32,619 nucleotides of DNA from Chloroflexota bacterium (GTDB lineage Bacteria > Chloroflexota > Anaerolineae > Anaerolineales > Villigracilaceae): the NCBI GenBank assembly GCA_005778035.1, contig SXKT01000012.1:1-32619 (forward strand). The letters run 5' to 3'. Of this stretch, positions 1 through 8,254 are shown one piece after another. Position 1 is the first letter of the stretch. Each line of letters begins with the position of its first letter. Both the position numbers and the translations under genes were made by a program. A model generated the notes under the pieces. It ran no database searches, was not told the DNA's origin, and saw only the letters and a list, made by a program, of their open reading frames with translations.

Positions 1-333
1 ATGATTGAGACCCGCTTGGATATGTCTGCGATTCAGGTGATTCCACCTGGTGTTGTTTCCCAATCTGCGATCGATAAGGACAAACTTGTCTTTCATTGGC
101 GCTTGCTCCCCCGGGAGGGGGGTGGTACGGGGACATTGTGGGTTTGGTTGCGAGGAGTGGGGGGTGGAACACAAATGGCGGAAAAGCAGGTTTTGCTAAG
201 CCGGCCTATCTCGGTTGAAGGTGATAAACTATGGGAAATCCAGGCTTTTGCGAAATTGATCGGCGGTTTGGTGCTGATAGGCCTTGCTGCCTGGGTTCAA
301 TTGCGCCGTGCCTGCCAGGGAGATCGGCAATAG
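1..333 (+). CDS. C-terminal part of an uncharacterised protein, probably starting upstream of the window; predicted C-terminal TM segment
   Basis: Open frame from base 1 to stop at 333; C-terminal hydrophobic stretch FAKLIGGLVLIGLAAWVQL; no family recognised. Confidence 0.5.
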   Translation: MIETRLDMSAIQVIPPGVVSQSAIDKDKLVFHWRLLPREGGGTGTLWVWLRGVGGGTQMAEKQVLLSRPISVEGDKLWEIQAFAKLIGGLVLIGLAAWVQLRRACQGDRQ

Positions 334-471
334 CGTAGGTTTGGAACCTGCCAGGGTATATTGGTATTAAAGCTGTGTTATTGGCCATATCCTCAAAACC
401 CACAGCACCTGATTGGTGACAAAAATCACAGAAATTGAGTATCATACGCCGTGCAGCCGGTCGTGTAGATG

Positions 472-480
472 TGTTAAAAT
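472..480 (+). promoter_or_regulatory. Candidate extended -10 promoter for the nuo operon (TGT-TAAAAT)
   Basis: TGtTAAAAT about 51 nt upstream of the nuoA ATG; no convincing -35 box. Confidence 0.35.
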
Positions 481-531
481 CTCAATGTGCCGCTATGCGC
501 TCGGCCGTTAATCTGATTTAAAGGAGTACCT

Positions 532-888
532 ATGCACAATACATGGTTATACGTGGGATTGTTCTTGATCGTGGGCATCATATTCCCCGTGATACCTTTG
601 GTGTTATCCGCTTTGGTAGCCCCCCGCAAGCCCAATCCCATCAAACAGAGTACGTACGAGTGCGGTTTGGAAACGGTGGGGGAGAGCCAAGTACAGTTCA
701 AAGCCCAATATTATGTTTTTGCACTTGTTTTCCTGATTTTTGATGTTGAGACAGTTTTCTTGTTTCCGTGGGCGGTCAGCCTCAACATTCAACCATATTT
801 TGTGGTTGTAGAGGGTATTCTTTTCATATCGATCCTGATCGCTGGGCTTAGCTATACCTGGCGAAAAGGCATGCTCGAGTGGGCGTAA
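532..888 (+). CDS. nuoA: NADH-quinone oxidoreductase subunit A
   Basis: 118 aa, three TM segments, YECGLE motif and FLIFDVETVFLFPWA motif typical of NuoA; SD AAAGGAG upstream. Confidence 0.96.
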   Translation: MHNTWLYVGLFLIVGIIFPVIPLVLSALVAPRKPNPIKQSTYECGLETVGESQVQFKAQYYVFALVFLIFDVETVFLFPWAVSLNIQPYFVVVEGILFISILIAGLSYTWRKGMLEWA

Positions 889-903
889 CTGAATTAATGT
901 TTC

Positions 904-933
904 GAAAGGCTGACCTGAAAAGATCAGCCTTTC
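904..933 (+). other. Intercistronic stem-loop between nuoA and nuoH
   Basis: Perfect 10-bp inverted repeat GAAAGGCTGA (904-913) / TCAGCCTTTC (924-933), 10-nt loop, no strong U tract. Confidence 0.7.
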
Positions 934-955
934 AATTGAATTCTGAGGAGCATCA

Positions 956-2146
956 ATGAACTTTTGGTCTGATCCGATCAATTCTGTATACGAGAGCTGG
1001 TTGTTAGCTTTCACAGGTTGGGGTTTGGATGCTACTTTATCCCAGGTGATCATTTACATCCTGGGCATCCTTATCCTGATCACCTTCGCCATGGTGATTG
1101 ACATTTTATTGGTATGGGTAGAACGCAAAGTGGTTGCCCGATTTCAAGGCCGCCTGGGCCCGAACCGCATTGGCCCCTTTGGTTTGTTCCAACCAATCCC
1201 TGATGTCATTAAACTGATCATCAAGGAAGATACAACACCCGCGAACGCCGATAAATTCGTTTACAACCTTGCCCCGGTACTCTCTCTGGCATCCGTATTG
1301 TTTTTATGGGCGGTTGTTCCGTTGGCGGTAAATATCTTTGGCGTCGATTTGAACATTGCCCTGTTATATATGATCGCCACAGGCGCCTTTGGGACCCTCT
1401 CCATCATTATGGCCGGATGGTCTTCCAATAATAAATACGCCTTGTTGGGCGCATATCGCCAAGTTGCTTCCATGATCTCCTTCGAGATCCCGATGGTCGT
1501 TTCTCTCCTGATCCCCGCCATCATCACCGGCACACTCAGCATGAAAACGATCACTGAATACCAGGTCAATAACTTCTGGTTCTTTTTGGTTTCGCCACTG
1601 GGCGCGTTGCTGTTCCTCATCGCTGCCATCGCTGAGTTAGGGCGTTCACCTTTCGACCTTAACGAAGGCGAGTCTGAGATCGTCTCCGGTTACCATATTG
1701 AGTACTCGGGCATGAAATTTGGCTTGTTCTACGCGGGGGAGATGTTGCATGCCTTTACCTTCGGTGGTTTGCTGGCAGTGTTGTTCTTTGGTGGTTGGCA
1801 CGGTCCCTTCTCCAGTGAATTTCCGTTGCTGGGGGTGCTTTACTTTGTAGCCAAGGCAATGTTTGGTTACTGGATCATTATGTGGATCAAGTACACTGTT
1901 CCCCGTATCCGTATCGACCACATGCTGTTATTCAACTGGAAATTCCTGACCCCCCTGGCGTTTGCTCTTTTGATCGTTACTGCGCTGGTTCACCCCTTGC
2001 TAAAGGATCAGCCCCAATGGATCTATATCCTTGGTATGTTCCTTTCCAACCTATTGTTGGGATGGGTAACGATTGAGATCCTGCGTGGCAGGTCTGCCAA
2101 AGAACGCGCAGCGGTTGAGCCTGTCGCGGCCGTGGGCCATCACTAA
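956..2146 (+). CDS. nuoH: NADH-quinone oxidoreductase subunit H
   Basis: ERKVVARFQGRLGPNRIGPFGLFQPIPDVIKLIIKE and FDLNEGESEIVSGYHIEYSGMKF motifs. Confidence 0.97.
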   Translation: MNFWSDPINSVYESWLLAFTGWGLDATLSQVIIYILGILILITFAMVIDILLVWVERKVVARFQGRLGPNRIGPFGLFQPIPDVIKLIIKEDTTPANADKFVYNLAPVLSLASVLFLWAVVPLAVNIFGVDLNIALLYMIATGAFGTLSIIMAGWSSNNKYALLGAYRQVASMISFEIPMVVSLLIPAIITGTLSMKTITEYQVNNFWFFLVSPLGALLFLIAAIAELGRSPFDLNEGESEIVSGYHIEYSGMKFGLFYAGEMLHAFTFGGLLAVLFFGGWHGPFSSEFPLLGVLYFVAKAMFGYWIIMWIKYTVPRIRIDHMLLFNWKFLTPLAFALLIVTALVHPLLKDQPQWIYILGMFLSNLLLGWVTIEILRGRSAKERAAVEPVAAVGHH

Positions 2147-2160
2147 ATCGGAGGATACCC

Positions 2161-2670
2161 ATGGAACCCACACAGATCATTTTCCTTGTTACCGCCATCA
2201 TGATGCTTTCTTCAGCAGTGATGGTTGTGTCGTCTCGCCATTTGGTTCATGCTGCCTTGTGGTTGATCGTGACCTTATTTGGAGCAGCGGTCCTTTTTGC
2301 CTTGTTAGAAGCAACGTTTATCGCGGTGATTCAGGTGGTGGTGTATATTGGCGCCATCGCGATCATGTTCATCTTCGCGGTAATGCTCACCCGCAGGGAA
2401 TTGCGCGATAGCGCGGATCCTTGGAACAAGGGTTGGCCGGTTGCCTTGGCCTTGACCGCGGTTGTCGCTGTTACCCTTGGTTCCTTCTTGTTAAAGTGGG
2501 ATGGGTTACTGAAAACTTCACAGCCAATGGCTGAAGGGTACGATTCGGTAGCCAGCCTTGGAACCGCCCTGATCTCTCCCGATGCCTTTGTGCTTCCATT
2601 CGAAGTCGCTTCGGTACTGCTATTGGCAGCCTTGCTTGGCTCGGTTTATGTAGCCATGAATAAGAAATAA
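2161..2670 (+). CDS. nuoJ: NADH-quinone oxidoreductase subunit J
   Basis: 169 aa, NuoJ-like: HAALWLIVTLFGAAVLFALLEATFIAVIQVVVYIGAIAIMFIFAVMLT. Confidence 0.95.
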   Translation: MEPTQIIFLVTAIMMLSSAVMVVSSRHLVHAALWLIVTLFGAAVLFALLEATFIAVIQVVVYIGAIAIMFIFAVMLTRRELRDSADPWNKGWPVALALTAVVAVTLGSFLLKWDGLLKTSQPMAEGYDSVASLGTALISPDAFVLPFEVASVLLLAALLGSVYVAMNKK

Positions 2671-2682
2671 GAGGTGGATTTG

Positions 2683-2991
2683 ATGATCCCGATCAGCTGG
2701 TATTTATTCCTTTCTGCCGCATTATTCAGCGTTGGTTTGTTTGGTGTATTGGTGCGCAAGAATGCCATCGCCATCTTGCTTTCGGTCGAATTGATGTTGA
2801 ACGCGGTCAATATCAACCTGGTATCTTTTTGGCGATATGGCAACACCGCCGATATGGCCGGGCAGGTGTTTTCGATCATCGTATTTGCCGTGGCCGCCGC
2901 TGAGGTAGCCGTTGGCCTTTCGCTGGTCTATTCCGTTTATCGCCGCCGCAATACTGTTATTGCCGACGAATTAGACATGATGAAGTGGTAG
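2683..2991 (+). CDS. nuoK: NADH-quinone oxidoreductase subunit K
   Basis: NuoK pattern IPISWYLFLSAALFSVGLFGVLVRKNAIAILLSVELMLNAVNINLV; ATG at 2683 preceded by GAGGTGG (ORF track start 2674 is a GTG). Confidence 0.95.
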   Translation: MIPISWYLFLSAALFSVGLFGVLVRKNAIAILLSVELMLNAVNINLVSFWRYGNTADMAGQVFSIIVFAVAAAEVAVGLSLVYSVYRRRNTVIADELDMMKW

Positions 2992-3001
2992 GAGAACCGA
3001 A

Positions 3002-5173
3002 ATGTCGATAGAAAATATCATTTGGCTTATTCCGCTTCCGCCGCTTTTGGCTTTTTTCCTGATCGTCCTTTTTACCAATAAGAACAAAGCACTAAGCCAT
3101 TCGGTTGGTGTATTTGCGGCCTTCTTGTCGTTTGTGGGCAGCATGGTGGTCTTCTTTAGGGCTCTGGGAATTCACGAATTTGGCAAAGAGATCTTTGCCA
3201 GCTCGATTGAGTGGTTGCCTACTGGTACCAGTTACCTGAAGATCGGCGTGCAAATCGATCCGATCTCGGCGGTGGTCTTGTTTTTCGTTAGCATTACCAT
3301 CCTGATGATCTTTATTTACTCGGTCGGGTATCACAATTACGGCCAACCCGCTGGCGACCACGACCACAAGGGCTTGCCTCCGCACGGAGCAACGGTAACA
3401 GATGAACATGGCCACAGCCATACCGTCCTCTCCGTTGAGCCGATGTACTCCCGCTTCTTCGCGTTTTTGGCCTTGTTCGCCTTTGGCATGTACACGCTGG
3501 TAGTCTCCGACAACCTGCTCACCTTGTTCGTTGGGTGGGAGGTGATGGGCCTGTGCTCCTACTTGTTGATCGGTTTTTGGTACGCCAAACCATCCGCACG
3601 CGATGCCGCGGTAAAAGCCTTTATGACCACCCGCGTAGGCGATGTTTTTATGCTTTTGGGTCTGGCTTACCTTTACTCGCTTACCGGCACGCTTGGCTAC
3701 CGTGAGATCTTCTACAACGAAGAAACCCTGCATATGTTGGCCACCACTGCCGCTCCTTTGTTCGGTATGAGCGCATCGGGGTTGATCGCCCTGCTGTTGT
3801 TCATTGGAACGGTTGGAAAAAGCGCACAATGGCCGCTGCATATTTGGTTACCCGACGCGATGGAAGGCCCCACTCCTGTTTCAGCCATGATCCATGCGGC
3901 TACAATGGTTTCGGCGGGTGTGTACATGGTTATTCGTATCTTCCCGCTACTCACCGCCGATTGGCATCATGGTGAACCGCTTACCACCACACTGACCATT
4001 GTTGCCTTCATTGGCTCCTTTACCGCGCTGTTCGCGGCGACCATTGCATTGGCGCAAAATGACATCAAAAAAGTGTTGGCGTACTCTACCATTTCCCAAC
4101 TCGGTTTTATGATCGCCGCATTGGGCATTGGTGCGTATGTTGCTGCCGCCTTCCATTTAGTCACCCACGCTTTCTTCAAGGCTTTGCTGTTCCTTGGTTC
4201 CGGGTCGGTGATCCATGGGATGGAGCACGGTGTGATGCACACAGGTGACCACCACGTAGACCCGCAAGACATGAAGAACATGGGCGGGCTTGCCAAAAAG
4301 ATGCCGATCACTTTTTGGACCTTTGTGATCGGTGGTTTTGCCCTATCGGGCTTTCCGTTGGTCACCGCTGGTTTTTGGTCCAAGGATGAGATCCTGGCTG
4401 ATGCCTTTGCCAACGGTCATTGGGCAGTGTTCGCCACATTGGCCATCGCGGCGCTGATGACAGCTTTCTATACCATGCGGCAGATCACACTTACTTTTTT
4501 GGGTGAACCACGAACCAAGGAAGCTGAGCATGCCAGCGAGACCCCGTGGACGATGACCACACCTTTGGTGATCCTTTCTGTGTTCGCGGTGGGTTATGGT
4601 TGGGTAGGCATTCCAGAGCATTTCCCAGCCATCGGCGGTTTAATGCCCAACTGGTTCCATCACTTTGTGGGTGCCACTTTGCTACACGAGGCAGAAGCCT
4701 TGGAATTTGCATGGCCACCATTGCTGACATCCTTGGTCGTTGCCCTGGGAGGCCTTGGTTTAGGCTGGTTTGTGTACAAAGATTACAAAGCCGGACAACC
4801 CGACCCATTGGAAAAACCACTTGGCGCTCTCTACCCGGTTCTGCAGAACAAATATTACTTCGATGAGCTGTATATGGCTTTGTTTGTAAAACCGATGAAC
4901 TGGGTTTCAGAGGTCTTTACACCCGCGATGGACCGCAATGTCATTGATGGCATCCTGCACTTTGTTTCCCGCAGCGCCTTGTTCATTGGCCATTCGCTGC
5001 GCAACTACATCGATAAACCCATCATCAACGAATTGATCGGTGATGGCAGCGCCGAAGTGGTCTGGAAAGCGCAAGCGATCAAGGTGATTCAAACCGGTCG
5101 TGCGCAATCGTATTTATTGGGTTCGGTCAGCGCTTTCCTGGTGATTGTTGCTGTGCTGTACTATTTCTTCTAA
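3002..5173 (+). CDS. nuoL: NADH-quinone oxidoreductase subunit L, long form (723 aa)
   Basis: GWEVMGLCSYLLIGFW, GKSAQWPLHIWLPDAMEGPTPVSAMIHAATMVSAGVYM motifs; His-rich insert and long C-terminal region. Confidence 0.97.
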   Translation: MSIENIIWLIPLPPLLAFFLIVLFTNKNKALSHSVGVFAAFLSFVGSMVVFFRALGIHEFGKEIFASSIEWLPTGTSYLKIGVQIDPISAVVLFFVSITILMIFIYSVGYHNYGQPAGDHDHKGLPPHGATVTDEHGHSHTVLSVEPMYSRFFAFLALFAFGMYTLVVSDNLLTLFVGWEVMGLCSYLLIGFWYAKPSARDAAVKAFMTTRVGDVFMLLGLAYLYSLTGTLGYREIFYNEETLHMLATTAAPLFGMSASGLIALLLFIGTVGKSAQWPLHIWLPDAMEGPTPVSAMIHAATMVSAGVYMVIRIFPLLTADWHHGEPLTTTLTIVAFIGSFTALFAATIALAQNDIKKVLAYSTISQLGFMIAALGIGAYVAAAFHLVTHAFFKALLFLGSGSVIHGMEHGVMHTGDHHVDPQDMKNMGGLAKKMPITFWTFVIGGFALSGFPLVTAGFWSKDEILADAFANGHWAVFATLAIAALMTAFYTMRQITLTFLGEPRTKEAEHASETPWTMTTPLVILSVFAVGYGWVGIPEHFPAIGGLMPNWFHHFVGATLLHEAEALEFAWPPLLTSLVVALGGLGLGWFVYKDYKAGQPDPLEKPLGALYPVLQNKYYFDELYMALFVKPMNWVSEVFTPAMDRNVIDGILHFVSRSALFIGHSLRNYIDKPIINELIGDGSAEVVWKAQAIKVIQTGRAQSYLLGSVSAFLVIVAVLYYFF

Positions 5174-5186
5174 CGGGAGTGGAACA

Positions 5187-6752
5187 ATGGATTTTCTGAA
5201 CACTCACCTTCTTACTACCATCTTGTTCTTCCCGGTCTTTGCCGCTTTACTGATCTTGTTCATTCCCAATGAGCAAGTGAAGGCGATCCGCTGGACCGCG
5301 TTGATGACCAGCTTGGTACCGTTCATCCTTACGATCATCTTGTGGGGTCGTTTTGATAGCACCGCAGCTGGATTTCAGTTCCAAGAGCAATACTCATGGT
5401 ACGAGGCGATCCACTCGACTTTTCACGTTGGCGTCGATGGCCTCTCTTTATCAATGGTCTTGCTGACAACCTTACTGACCCCGCTTGCCATCCTGGCATC
5501 CTTCGGCATTGCCGACAAGGTGAAAGCCTACATGATGCTTTTCCTCTTTTTGGAAACGGGCATGTTGGGCGTTTTTCTGGCGATGGACCTATTGATCTTC
5601 TTTGTCTTTTGGGAGATCGGACTCGTGCCAATGTACTTCCTGATCAACCAATGGGGCAGCCCCAAAGGCGAAAGGGAGTTATGGGCTGGCGTGAAAGTTT
5701 CCGCACGAAATTATGCCTCGCTCAAGTTCATGGTTTACACCATGGCTGGTTCCCTGGGTTTGTTGTTGGCCATTCAAATGTTGGGCGTATTGTTCCAAAA
5801 TTACGACTTGGCTTACCTAACCGAGCAATGGAACGCGCTGGATGGCAACGCCAGCTTGCTTGGGCTTACAGTATCTCAGGTTAAAACAGTAGCCTTCTGG
5901 GCCTTTGTGGTAGCTTTTGCCCTCAAGGTTCCAGTTTGGCCGTTCCATACCTGGCTTCCTGATGCCCACACCGAGGCTCCTACCGCCGGTTCAATGATCC
6001 TGGCGGGTGTGTTGCTCAAACTGGGCGCGTATGGTTTCTTGCGCTTGGTGTTGCCACTTTTCCCGGCTGAAGCACAACAATACGCCGGCTGGATGGCCTT
6101 CCTGGCTACCATGGCGATCGTATTCGGCGCTTTTGCCAGCTATGGACAAACCGACTTCAAGCGTTTGGTTGCCTATAGCTCGGTAAACCATATGGGATTT
6201 GTGTTACTCGGCATTGCCGCGGCAGCGACAGCGATCGGCACTAAGGAAGCCACCATTGCACTCAATGGAGCGGTGCTCCAGATGTTTAATCACGGCTTAT
6301 CTGCCGCGGGCATGTTCTTTTTGGTGGGTGTGATTTATGAGCGAACCCATACCCGAAACCTGGAAGAATTTGGCGGGCTTTTCCCGCTGGTGCCGGTTTA
6401 TGGTGGCATCCTGATCTTTACGAGCATGGCATCCTTGGGTTTGCCTGGCCTCAATGGCTTCGTTTCCGAGTTCATGGTGGTGCAGGGATCCTTCCCGCTC
6501 TTGCCAGTTTATACATCCTTGTCCATGATCGGCCTGTTGTTCACCGGCGCTTATATCCTAAAAGGGGTCCGCAAGATCCTACATGGCCCGCTGAACGAGC
6601 ACTGGGCGCATGGCGAACACAAACTAACCGAGATCAATGGTCGCGAGATCATTGTAATGGCGCCGTTGATGGCATTGATCCTGTTCCTTGGCTTGTGGCC
6701 GATGCCCCTGCTGGATGTGATCAATAAAGCAATGGTCCTGCTGTTCCATTAG
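5187..6752 (+). CDS. nuoM: NADH-quinone oxidoreductase subunit M, copy 1 (canonical TM7 Lys)
   Basis: FWEIGLVPMYFLINQWG and FALKVPVWPFHTWLPDAHTEAPTAGSMILAGVLLKLGAYGF; ATG at 5187 with GGAGTGGAAC upstream. Confidence 0.96.
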   Translation: MDFLNTHLLTTILFFPVFAALLILFIPNEQVKAIRWTALMTSLVPFILTIILWGRFDSTAAGFQFQEQYSWYEAIHSTFHVGVDGLSLSMVLLTTLLTPLAILASFGIADKVKAYMMLFLFLETGMLGVFLAMDLLIFFVFWEIGLVPMYFLINQWGSPKGERELWAGVKVSARNYASLKFMVYTMAGSLGLLLAIQMLGVLFQNYDLAYLTEQWNALDGNASLLGLTVSQVKTVAFWAFVVAFALKVPVWPFHTWLPDAHTEAPTAGSMILAGVLLKLGAYGFLRLVLPLFPAEAQQYAGWMAFLATMAIVFGAFASYGQTDFKRLVAYSSVNHMGFVLLGIAAAATAIGTKEATIALNGAVLQMFNHGLSAAGMFFLVGVIYERTHTRNLEEFGGLFPLVPVYGGILIFTSMASLGLPGLNGFVSEFMVVQGSFPLLPVYTSLSMIGLLFTGAYILKGVRKILHGPLNEHWAHGEHKLTEINGREIIVMAPLMALILFLGLWPMPLLDVINKAMVLLFH

Positions 6753-6766
6753 AGCGAGGTGACCCA

Positions 6767-8254
6767 ATGCAATTTCCTATCATAAGTATCATCGTTTTTA
6801 CCCCGCTGGTCGCCGCGGTCATCATGTTGATGATGAGCAAGGAGGCCAAGACCGAGGTTCGCGTACTCGCGTTGGCAGCCGCGGTTTTCGACCTTATACT
6901 TTCGGGCTGGCTGTATTTTCAGGTATATGCCAACCCAACCACCGCTTACCAATTTATCGAGAAAGTGGCATGGTTGCCGATCCTTGGTATCTCCTACCAT
7001 GTAGGTGTTGATGGCATCAGCGCCCCTATGGTGTTGCTAACTGGCATCGTTATGTTCACTGGCGTGCTCATTTCTTGGGGAGTGGATGACCGACCTCGCG
7101 AATTCTTTGCCTTCCTGTTTTTATTAGCAGGTGGCGTATTCGGTGTGTTTGTCTCGCTGGACCTGTTCATGTTGTTCTTCTTCTACGAGATCGCGGTCTT
7201 CCCAATGTATTTGCTGATCGCCATTTGGGGATGGAAGGTTACCCGCGAGTATGCGGCGATGAAGTTGACCTTATACCTTTTCATTGGTTCAGTATTCGCT
7301 TTGGTTGGAGCCTTGGCAATGTATTATGCCAATTACCAGATGCACGGGGTACTTACCTTTGATATGCTCGAACTGGAAAAGGCAGGCTTCTCCAGCGCCT
7401 TCCAATACATTTGGTTCATGCCGGTGTTTATGGGTTTCGCGGTGTTGGGTGGTATCTTCCCCTTCCACAACTGGTCTCCCGATGGCCACGTGGCTGCCCC
7501 AACCGCGGTGTCCATGTTCCATGCAGGTGTGTTGATGAAACTGGGCGCTTTTGCTGCTTTGCGAGTTGGTATTATGTTGCTGCCAGAAGGCGCTAAGCAA
7601 TGGGGATGGCTGATCTTTGGCTTTGCCATGGTAAACGTAGTTTACGGTGCTTTCATCGCCATGATCCAAACCGATATGAAATATGTGATCGGTTTTTCAT
7701 CGGTCTCTCACATGGGGTTGGTTTCACTGGGTTTTGCAACGCTTAACCGCGAGGGCATGATCGGTGCCAGCTTACAAATGTTCAGCCACGGCGTAATGAC
7801 AGCCCTCTTCTTTGCCGCAGTCGGTATGGTGTACGACAGGGCCCATACCCGCCAGATCCCTGAGTTGGGAGGTATGTCGAAACCGCTTCCATGGGTGGCG
7901 GTTGCCTTTATCATTGGCAGTTTGGTTTCCATGGGTATGCCTGGTTTCTCCGGTTTTGTGGCAGAGTTCCCCATCTTTATGGGGGTATGGCAGGTCAGTT
8001 CCATCGCTGCCATAGTGGCTTCCATTTCCATCGTAATAACCGCGGCGTATGTTTTACTGGTCGTACGCAAAGCCTTTTTTGGCGATATGCCTGAACATCT
8101 GGAAGGCCACATCACACCCATCCGCCCGTTGGACAAGGTTGCTCTGGTGACCTTGTGTTTGCTGATGATCACCTTGGGCACCTTGCCTGGAGTGATGGTG
8201 CCGATGGTCTCTCAGGGTGTTGAAAATGTTCTACGAATTTTGGGAGGCGCCTAA
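6767..8254 (+). CDS. nuoM: NADH-quinone oxidoreductase subunit M, copy 2 (divergent paralog)
   Basis: FFYEIAVFPMYLLIAIWGW and GFAVLGGIFPFHNWSPDGHVAAPTAVSMFHAGVLMKLGAF; 495 aa NuoM-type antiporter-like subunit. Confidence 0.94.
   Translation: MQFPIISIIVFTPLVAAVIMLMMSKEAKTEVRVLALAAAVFDLILSGWLYFQVYANPTTAYQFIEKVAWLPILGISYHVGVDGISAPMVLLTGIVMFTGVLISWGVDDRPREFFAFLFLLAGGVFGVFVSLDLFMLFFFYEIAVFPMYLLIAIWGWKVTREYAAMKLTLYLFIGSVFALVGALAMYYANYQMHGVLTFDMLELEKAGFSSAFQYIWFMPVFMGFAVLGGIFPFHNWSPDGHVAAPTAVSMFHAGVLMKLGAFAALRVGIMLLPEGAKQWGWLIFGFAMVNVVYGAFIAMIQTDMKYVIGFSSVSHMGLVSLGFATLNREGMIGASLQMFSHGVMTALFFAAVGMVYDRAHTRQIPELGGMSKPLPWVAVAFIIGSLVSMGMPGFSGFVAEFPIFMGVWQVSSIAAIVASISIVITAAYVLLVVRKAFFGDMPEHLEGHITPIRPLDKVALVTLCLLMITLGTLPGVMVPMVSQGVENVLRILGGA

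Noticed and set aside
3092-3841. 249-aa antisense ORF within nuoL
   Set aside because: Entirely inside a strongly conserved nuoL frame; low-complexity, Gln/Arg/His-rich shadow translation.
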